From SZUA-254 sp031379665 (GTDB lineage: Bacteria; Bacteroidota; Ignavibacteria; UBA10030; SZUA-254): a stretch of 64,000 bases of DNA. Positions 59,301 to 64,000 of this stretch are shown here, piece by piece. How positions within the stretch are numbered: position 1 is the first letter of the stretch; every line of letters begins with the position of its first letter. Position numbers and translations under genes: made by a program. Under the pieces are notes generated by a model. That model saw only the letters and a list, made by a program, of their open reading frames with translations, did no database searches and was not told the DNA's origin. The stretch spans positions 83,304-147,303 of the forward strand of contig JANNFI010000046.1 of NCBI GenBank assembly GCA_031379665.1. The letters are read 5' to 3'.

Positions 59301-59568
59301 GGACTACCGGTTGCGGGGGGGTCACGAGGCTGTCGAGGTTTCCCAGGTTCTCCCGTTCCCGGTCGTACTGCGCGGTCCCCTCTCCCATCTTGTAGGGATT
59401 GATGGATGGTCTTGCGGTGTCGTTCCGCAGACTGTCGAGCCGCGCCTGCTCCTTCCGCCTTTCAGACGGTCGTTTGCAACCGCCGACTGCGAGGATCGAA
59501 GCGATCACCACGATCGCAATCATCAATCGGATGATCCCCCGCGCGGTCGACCTTCTCAACCGGTTCAC
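59281..59568 (-). CDS. Small lipoprotein
   Basis: About 95 residues from GTG 59568, giving a basic start (VNRLRRSTARGIIRLM) before the hydrophobic segment and lipobox VGGC. ATG 59523 is the alternative but would leave a signal without positive charge. The mature part is short, charged then Pro-rich (PPQPVVPRTPRP), with no recognised domain. It follows the DUF3098 gene by about 7 bases and shares its transcript. Confidence 0.6.
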   Translation of the reverse strand: MNRLRRSTARGIIRLMIAIVVIASILAVGGCKRPSERRKEQARLDSLRNDTARPSINPYKMGEGTAQYDRERENLGNLDSLVTPPQPVVPRTPRP

Positions 59569-59575
59569 CCCTGCT

Positions 59576-59848
59576 TCAGCTCGAGGGCTGCCCGGGGTTT
59601 TCAATCCCCCGGTTTTTCTTTCGGTACATGATCCCGACCGGGATGATGACGCAATACCCCAGCACGAGGAGGATCGGCGCAACCGTCAGAGGCAGGAATC
59701 CCTCGACCGTCTTCTCCGACAGGGCGAGGTATCCGGCGATGATCACGATGACTCCCGTCAGCAGGATCAGGTAATTCTCCCGTCCGAACGGAAATACATC
59801 CTCTTTCTTCGTATTCCTCGACGACCTGCTCTTTTCGATTTTTGCCAT
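59576..59848 (-). CDS. DUF3098 membrane protein
   Basis: A 90-residue protein with two membrane helices (about 27-45 and 55-74) preceded by a basic, polar N-terminus. FGRENYLILLTGVIVIIAGY and LPLTVAPILLVLGYCVIIP match the DUF3098 pattern, a small family found almost only in Bacteroidota/Chlorobi-related genomes and often near FtsX/UppP genes. The function is unknown. Confidence 0.8.
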   Translation of the reverse strand: MAKIEKSRSSRNTKKEDVFPFGRENYLILLTGVIVIIAGYLALSEKTVEGFLPLTVAPILLVLGYCVIIPVGIMYRKKNRGIENPGQPSS

Positions 59849-59896
59849 TATTGTCCTCTTGTGACCGGCCTCGTCCGGATGGTCCGGGCGGGATTG

Positions 59897-59924
59897 AAGG
59901 TATGGAAAAGCGGTGATAAAACAA
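59897..59924 (-). promoter_or_regulatory. Possible promoter TTGTTT-N16-TACCTT for the DUF3098 gene
   Basis: The -35 is at 59924-59919 and the -10 at 59902-59897 on the minus strand, with a 16-base spacer and a non-consensus -10. Confidence 0.4.
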
Positions 59925-59996
59925 ACTCACCTTCCGCAACCTCCACATCCTTCGGCCCTCCTCTCGTCGTTCGCTGAGCGGGGAGCCCCCGGTACA

Positions 59997-60030
59997 TAAA
60001 AAAACCGCGGCGGATTTGATCCGCCGCGGT
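59997..60030 (-). terminator. Intrinsic terminator after the CHRD gene
   Basis: A perfect 12-bp GC-rich stem (60004-60015 with 60019-60030) with a TTG loop ends in seven T residues on the minus strand, 26 bases past the CHRD stop. Confidence 0.93.
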
Positions 60031-60055
60031 GATTTGCGTTTACACCCGTGGACGA

Positions 60056-60814
60056 TCAGCCGCCGTGGCCGTCGTCGTCGTCATCGTTGTTCCGACCCTC
60101 GCCCCGACCGTGCGACCTTCCGTCATCGTCGCCGTCATCATCATCGTCGTGCTTGTCGCCATCCTTGTCGTGGTGACCCTTCGAACGATGGCCCTTCAGC
60201 TGCCCGCGGATCTCACCGCCGTTGTAGTCGCCGCGTCCGCCATCGGTGCTGTCGACACCGTCGTTGGTGTGCACGTTGACGTAGAGCGAATCAGCGTGCA
60301 GGTCGGCGAGGAACAATGAAAAATCCTTGGCGCCGGCGTACGGTCCGACGAGGTCGGCTGGCGTGAACGAACCTTCGGCGATGGGGCCGCAGGTGCGGCC
60401 TGCGCCGGCGGTATCCTCGAACAGCCCGAACACCACCGGACCGTTGTCACCTTCGGGGCCGAGGTGGATATGGGCACCGACCACGTTCTTGATGTTGGCG
60501 ACGATCAGCTTGTAGCTGATGCTCTTGCCGTCCTTCGCGACCTTGAACTTCGCGACGCCCCGGCCGCGTGAATCAGTGGGGGGAACTTCTTCTCGGCCCG
60601 AGAGGACGCCGATGAAGTTGCGTTTCCCCTTTTTCCAGCTGGAGTGCGATGTGGCGGCGATTTCATCCTCGATCATCCCGATCGCCGCGGCATCGTCGGG
60701 GGACAAACCGTTGACTGATGCATCGGAGAGGGATGGCTGAGTCGGCTCATCCTGGCACCCTGCGACGAAGAGGGCCGTGATGGCGAGGATGGCGAAAAGA
60801 ATTGTGAATCTCAT
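60056..60814 (-). CDS. CHRD-domain lipoprotein with His/Asp-rich tail
   Basis: A 252-residue protein with lipoprotein signal MRFTILFAILAITALFVAGC (lipobox VAGC, residues 17-20). The CHRD domain covers about 68-196: FIGVLSGREEVPPTDSRGRG, VVGAHIHLGPEGDNGPVVF and YVNVHTNDG....GEIRGQL. The last 55 residues are almost only His, Asp, Gly, Lys and Arg (DGDKHDDDDDGDDDG and similar), a possible metal- or calcium-binding tail. CHRD proteins are secreted and of unknown biochemical role. The promoter is unclear; it may be read from the gene before it (60875-62272). Confidence 0.85.
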   Translation of the reverse strand: MRFTILFAILAITALFVAGCQDEPTQPSLSDASVNGLSPDDAAAIGMIEDEIAATSHSSWKKGKRNFIGVLSGREEVPPTDSRGRGVAKFKVAKDGKSISYKLIVANIKNVVGAHIHLGPEGDNGPVVFGLFEDTAGAGRTCGPIAEGSFTPADLVGPYAGAKDFSLFLADLHADSLYVNVHTNDGVDSTDGGRGDYNGGEIRGQLKGHRSKGHHDKDGDKHDDDDDGDDDGRSHGRGEGRNNDDDDDGHGG

Positions 60815-60874
60815 TGCGTTTGCTCCTGATTCGTGATCGATTGATGCGGGTCCGTCGTGCGGAGCCGCCGTTCG

Positions 60875-62272
60875 TTATTTAAGTAGTACCATTTTTCTGA
60901 CTGCGTTGAATGCCGTGGACCGCCCGTCCGCCGCCCCCACCGCGGTGATCCTGTAGAGGTACACTCCCGACGGCAGCGTGAGCGCCTCGAAGTCGACCGA
61001 TTGCGATCCGGCATCGAGGGTCGCCCCGGCGAGGAGCGATGCCACCTCAGCCCCGAGAAGATTGTACACCTTCAACGACACTACGGACGGCTCGGCGAGT
61101 TCGAACTCGATCGTCGTCACCGGGTTGAAGGGATTGGGGTAATTCTGGGAGATGGCGTACGACCTCGGCTCCTCCTCGAGTATCGAATAACCGGAGACGG
61201 GTCTCGCCGACGGTGCGGCCACAGGGTTGTCGTGCAGGAACCAGACCGCATCCAGGTCGATGGCGCCGGCCAGAACGAATGGGGTGAACGACGCGGCTGC
61301 AAATGGCCCGTCGAAGGCGGCGTTGATCCGCGAGATGCACGCGTCGAGGTCGGCATACATCGCCGAGTTAAAATGCACGCAGTACGACAGTGCCGAATCT
61401 GCCAGGTGGACGATCTCCCGGATCGAGAGTCCGTTGCAGGGATCGCCGGGGTTGACGCTGTCGCTGTAGATAAGGTCTCCGAATAGCGTCGCGAGCGTGT
61501 CGAGCGGTTCGGTGACCCCGGAGTCGTTCGCGAGGACCGCAAGCTTCAGCGCGTGAAGTTCGCCGAGCAGGTGGTTGTCGTGCTTTTTCACGTGAGGGTT
61601 GCGGAGCTGCCCGTCGAGGTTACGGAGCCTCCCCGATGGATTGGAGATGAAATCGAGGCACCGGGGTGCCCCTGTATGTGGGAAATACTTCCGGTCGGCC
61701 TTCATGTACCGGATCCATCCGACGTCGGGCGTGTCGGTGACGATCCCCGCCACGAGCCCCGCGGGACGGCGAATGACGCGTTTATACAAGTATTCCAGGA
61801 CGTTGCCACCGTTCGGCTGAGTCTCGATACGCACGTCGGAGATCGATTCGAGTTCGCCGTTCTTCGGTCCGGATTGTACGCCGTCCTTTGTCCACCACCA
61901 GAAATTCACCTGGGAACCGGGGGATTTCTTTCCGAGCGTCAGGCAGATGGTCACGGAATCGCCCGGGGGAACCGCCACACCGGAGGCGTCGAGCTGCTTG
62001 CCCTTCTCGCCGATTTCGGCCACGGGGAACCCTCCCGCATCGTCGATCGAGACGATGCTCGCGTTGAACTTCGCGTGGAGGTCGTTGACCGTATCGCCCG
62101 TCGTATTATAAAAGCGGAAGCAGACGGTGCTCGCAAGCGCCTTGCCGGGTTTGCCTTTTTTCTCGGCGAGGTCGGACTGGCTGAAGGTGCGGTATTTGTC
62201 GCCGGCGTTGCCGGGCCCGGTGAGCGTGAGGAGGAGGACGGAAAGAATAGAAAGTCGTACCATGGAAGTCAT
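60875..62272 (-). CDS. Secreted protein with module shared with the giant surface protein and type IX sorting domain
   Basis: A 465-residue protein. ATG 62272 is used because the promoter at 62302-62330 lies inside the longer open frame (to 62323); ATG 62263 is also possible. The signal peptide is about 1-25 (ends NAGD). It opens with KYRTFSQSDLAEKKGKPGKA, closely resembling KYRTFTAAQLGADAEKKPGK in the giant protein, and about residues 200-330 align with that protein over HTG..R..D, GEL.AL.L, LIYSD, G[LM][ST]I.EI...AD and YA.LD.....IN.AFD. The last 90 residues are a sorting domain (SQNYPNPFNPVTTIEFEL; ends KKMVLLK). Function unknown. Confidence 0.82.
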   Translation of the reverse strand: MTSMVRLSILSVLLLTLTGPGNAGDKYRTFSQSDLAEKKGKPGKALASTVCFRFYNTTGDTVNDLHAKFNASIVSIDDAGGFPVAEIGEKGKQLDASGVAVPPGDSVTICLTLGKKSPGSQVNFWWWTKDGVQSGPKNGELESISDVRIETQPNGGNVLEYLYKRVIRRPAGLVAGIVTDTPDVGWIRYMKADRKYFPHTGAPRCLDFISNPSGRLRNLDGQLRNPHVKKHDNHLLGELHALKLAVLANDSGVTEPLDTLATLFGDLIYSDSVNPGDPCNGLSIREIVHLADSALSYCVHFNSAMYADLDACISRINAAFDGPFAAASFTPFVLAGAIDLDAVWFLHDNPVAAPSARPVSGYSILEEEPRSYAISQNYPNPFNPVTTIEFELAEPSVVSLKVYNLLGAEVASLLAGATLDAGSQSVDFEALTLPSGVYLYRITAVGAADGRSTAFNAVRKMVLLK

Positions 62273-62301
62273 TGTGTGCACAGAATTGTTCGTGGGCACT
62301 A

Positions 62302-62330
62302 AATATACGAAACCCATTTTCAAATCTCAA
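62302..62330 (-). promoter_or_regulatory. Promoter TTGAGA-N17-TATATT for the 465-residue secreted protein
   Basis: The -35 is at 62330-62325 and the -10 at 62307-62302 on the minus strand, 17 bases apart. The predicted transcript start near 62295 rules out translation from 62323. Confidence 0.72.
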
Positions 62331-62444
62331 GAGTTCGGGCGGAATTTTTGATCGGAAGGAGGCAATTGTGTGCCCGGTCACGTGAACGGCGGCAAATTTC
62401 GGACGGCGGGTTGACTGGAACGGGTAAAACGGGGAAAGCGGGAA

Positions 62445-63155
62445 CTAACGATTCTCATCCGAACGGACGAGGTGTCCGTCGGCCATCGTGAACGTCCGGC
62501 CGGCATGGGGGACGAACTGCCTGTTGTGCGTGACGATCACAAACGATTGGCCGTGCGCCGCGTGGAGCCGCCCGATCAGTTCCGAGAGCTGACGGCTGTT
62601 GTCCGAATCGAGGTTGCCGGAGGGCTCGTCGGCGAGGACGATCGCCGGCCTGTTGACGAGGGCCCTCGCGACCGCGACCCGCTGCTGTTCCCCGCCGGAG
62701 AGCTCCGCCGGTCGATGGTGGAGCCGTTCCGCGAGCCCGACTTCCGCCAGGAGTTCCGTGGCGCGAGCCGACGCCTCCTTCGGCGTAAACCCGCGGATCA
62801 TCGCCGGGATCATCACATTTTCGAGGGCGGTGAATTCGTTCAGCAGGTGATGGAACTGGAAGACGAAACCGATGAATCCGGCGCGGGCCGCGGAGCGCGC
62901 CTCCTCGGCCATCAGGTAGTAGGACTTCCCTTCCCAGAGGACCTCGCCCGAGGTGGGGCGATCGAGCCCCCCGAGGATGTTCAGGAGCGTGCTCTTTCCC
63001 GATCCCGAGGCCCCGAGGATCGTGATGATTTCCCCACGCATCACCCGGAGGTCGACGCCGCGCAAGACCCGCACCCCGGGGACCGTGTCGCCGACCGCGC
63101 CGTACGACTTATGGAGGCCTGTGCATTCGAGGATGACCTGGAGGTCCGCGCTCAT
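62445..63155 (-). CDS. LolD-type ABC transporter ATP-binding protein
   Basis: A 236-residue ATPase. Walker A is GASGSGKST near residue 47, the Q loop FVFQFHHLLNEFT, the ABC signature LSGGEQQRVAVARAL near 148, Walker B IVLADEPSGNLD and the switch His in VTHN. The FQ.H.LL.EFTALEN segment is characteristic of LolD/MacB-type ATPases. ATG 63155 overlaps the permease stop (ATGA); the much longer frame upstream is a shadow. With the permease it would extract lipoproteins from the inner membrane or export another envelope molecule. Confidence 0.93.
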   Translation of the reverse strand: MSADLQVILECTGLHKSYGAVGDTVPGVRVLRGVDLRVMRGEIITILGASGSGKSTLLNILGGLDRPTSGEVLWEGKSYYLMAEEARSAARAGFIGFVFQFHHLLNEFTALENVMIPAMIRGFTPKEASARATELLAEVGLAERLHHRPAELSGGEQQRVAVARALVNRPAIVLADEPSGNLDSDNSRQLSELIGRLHAAHGQSFVIVTHNRQFVPHAGRTFTMADGHLVRSDENR

Positions 63156-64000
63156 TCCCACCTCAATGCGGCAGCGGGTTCGACCGCGGCGGCCCGGCTT
63201 GCCGGGAAGAATGCGGCGAGGATCGAGAGCCCCATCGACGCCGCCGTGACCGAGATGAAATCTTCGATCCTGATCTCGACCGGGATCGCCGGGATGATGT
63301 ACACCGTGGGATCGAGGGGGAAGACCTGGAACTCCATCTGGAGATAGATCACGGCGAGGCCGAGGATCAGACCCGCGGCGGTCCCCGCCGCGCCGGTCAG
63401 GAGCCCCTCGAAGAGAAATATCCTGATGACGCTTCCGCGCGGGAGGCCGCACGACCTGAGCACCGCGATGTCCCTTCGCTTCTCGAGGACGCTCATCGTG
63501 AGCGAGCCGAGCAGGTTGAAGGAAGCCACCGCGATGATGAGCGACAGGAGGATGTAGGCGGACCACCGTTCGATCTTCATCACGGAATAGAGACTGCGGT
63601 GGAGGTCATACCAGGTGGACACGGCGTAACCGTCGCCGAGCGCGGCTCCCAGGCCCGCGCTGACCTCACCCGCCTCGTCGATGTCGCGGATCCGGATGTC
63701 CACCCCATTCACCATTCCCGGCCTCTCGAAGAGCCGACCCGCCGCGTCGATGGAGATGAAGGCGTAGTTGGCATCGTACTCTTTATTCCCCGACTCGAAG
63801 ATCCCCGCGATCCTGTACCGCGCCTGGCGCGGCGCCGACGAGCCCGCGATCGCCCCCTGGAGGCCGGCGGGGCTGACCACCGTGACCTCGTGGCCGACAA
63901 CCGAACTGAGGCGGTCTGCGAGCGTGATGCCGACGATGATCCCGGGGAGGCCGTCCGACGCCCCGAGCGATGTCCCCCCCAGTACCATTTTGGCTCCGAT
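63152..64000 (-). CDS. LolC/LolE-type ABC transporter permease, N-terminus beyond window
   Basis: At least 282 residues; the frame continues off the right edge, so the N-terminal helix and part of the periplasmic domain are missing. The visible part holds the end of the periplasmic MacB-like domain (GIIVGITLADRL; RYRIAGIFESGN.EYD, FISIDAAGRLF) and the FtsX-type core of three helices (LLSLIIAVASFNLLGSLTMSV read in two halves, VLEKRRDIAVLRSCGL, and GL.LGLAVIYLQ). The C-terminus ends FPASRAAAVEPAAALRWE, typical of the family. It is upstream of and coupled to the LolD-type gene. Confidence 0.9.
   Translation of the reverse strand: MGAKMVLGGTSLGASDGLPGIIVGITLADRLSSVVGHEVTVVSPAGLQGAIAGSSAPRQARYRIAGIFESGNKEYDANYAFISIDAAGRLFERPGMVNGVDIRIRDIDEAGEVSAGLGAALGDGYAVSTWYDLHRSLYSVMKIERWSAYILLSLIIAVASFNLLGSLTMSVLEKRRDIAVLRSCGLPRGSVIRIFLFEGLLTGAAGTAAGLILGLAVIYLQMEFQVFPLDPTVYIIPAIPVEIRIEDFISVTAASMGLSILAAFFPASRAAAVEPAAALRWE

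Noticed and set aside
63156..63566. N-terminal extension of the LolD-type ATPase
   Set aside because: The extra sequence is the antisense-frame shadow of the permease gene; ATG 63155 overlaps the permease stop and starts the ABC homology.

Overview
The window reads as chromosomal DNA of a GC-rich Gram-negative bacterium of the Bacteroidota/Chlorobi/Ignavibacteria assemblage. Evidence: four secreted proteins end in the Asn-Tyr-Pro-Asn-Pro-Phe-Asn-Pro type C-terminal sorting domain associated with type IX secretion; a DUF3098 gene, an ExbB-ExbD-ExbD-TonB-PstS-like-TPR cluster and a bacillithiol-type YpdA gene are present; and atpD-atpC stand apart from the other ATP synthase genes. Predicted promoters are of ordinary sigma-70 type (TTGnnn, 17 bp, TATATT), not the TTTG/TAnnTTTG type of Bacteroidia, which favours an Ignavibacteria-like or related lineage. 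The class assignment is inference. No mobile element, CRISPR array or rRNA was seen.

Layout. 1-7340: three secreted proteins on the minus strand, a tandem paralogous pair (the first cut by the window edge) and a 1796-residue mosaic surface protein. 8100-9790: tRNA-Asp, a coiled-coil protein resembling GvpL/GvpF, and tRNA-Ser. 9870-16400: EamA and MFS transporters, DNA polymerase I, and two membrane proteins with LiaF-like and PspC domains. 16500-20330: translation genes frr, pyrH, tsf, rpsB, rpsI and rplM. 20470-29060: a 2-oxoacid dehydrogenase operon in the order lpd, lipB, fused E1, split E1 alpha and beta, E2, lipA. 29300-30400: smpB and a pyruvoyl-dependent arginine decarboxylase. 30660-37920: cell-wall and energy genes (SLT lytic transglycosylase, rlpA, manC, alr, atpDC, ypdA, a lipoprotein).

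38120-45160: a repeat-bearing secreted protein, tRNA-Thr, a ferredoxin, aspartase, an alkyltransferase-like DNA repair protein, and a hybrid histidine kinase interrupted by a one-base frameshift exactly at its H box. 45330-51200: a TonB energy-transduction cluster followed by PstS-like and TPR genes, with a STAS-domain gene upstream. 51400-55090: a sigma-54 response regulator, its partner sensor kinase and a lone receiver. 55640-60810: a propeller-amidohydrolase, another receiver and small envelope proteins including a CHRD lipoprotein. 60875-64000: a secreted protein sharing an apparently undescribed module with the 1796-residue protein, then a LolD/LolC-E type ABC transporter running off the right edge.

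The main points for follow-up are the shared module of the two surface proteins, the tandem paralogous secreted domain at the left edge, the GvpL/F-like coiled-coil protein, the H-box frameshift, the duplicated E1 enzymes around a single E2/E3, and the set of uniformly spaced promoters that often settles the start codon.
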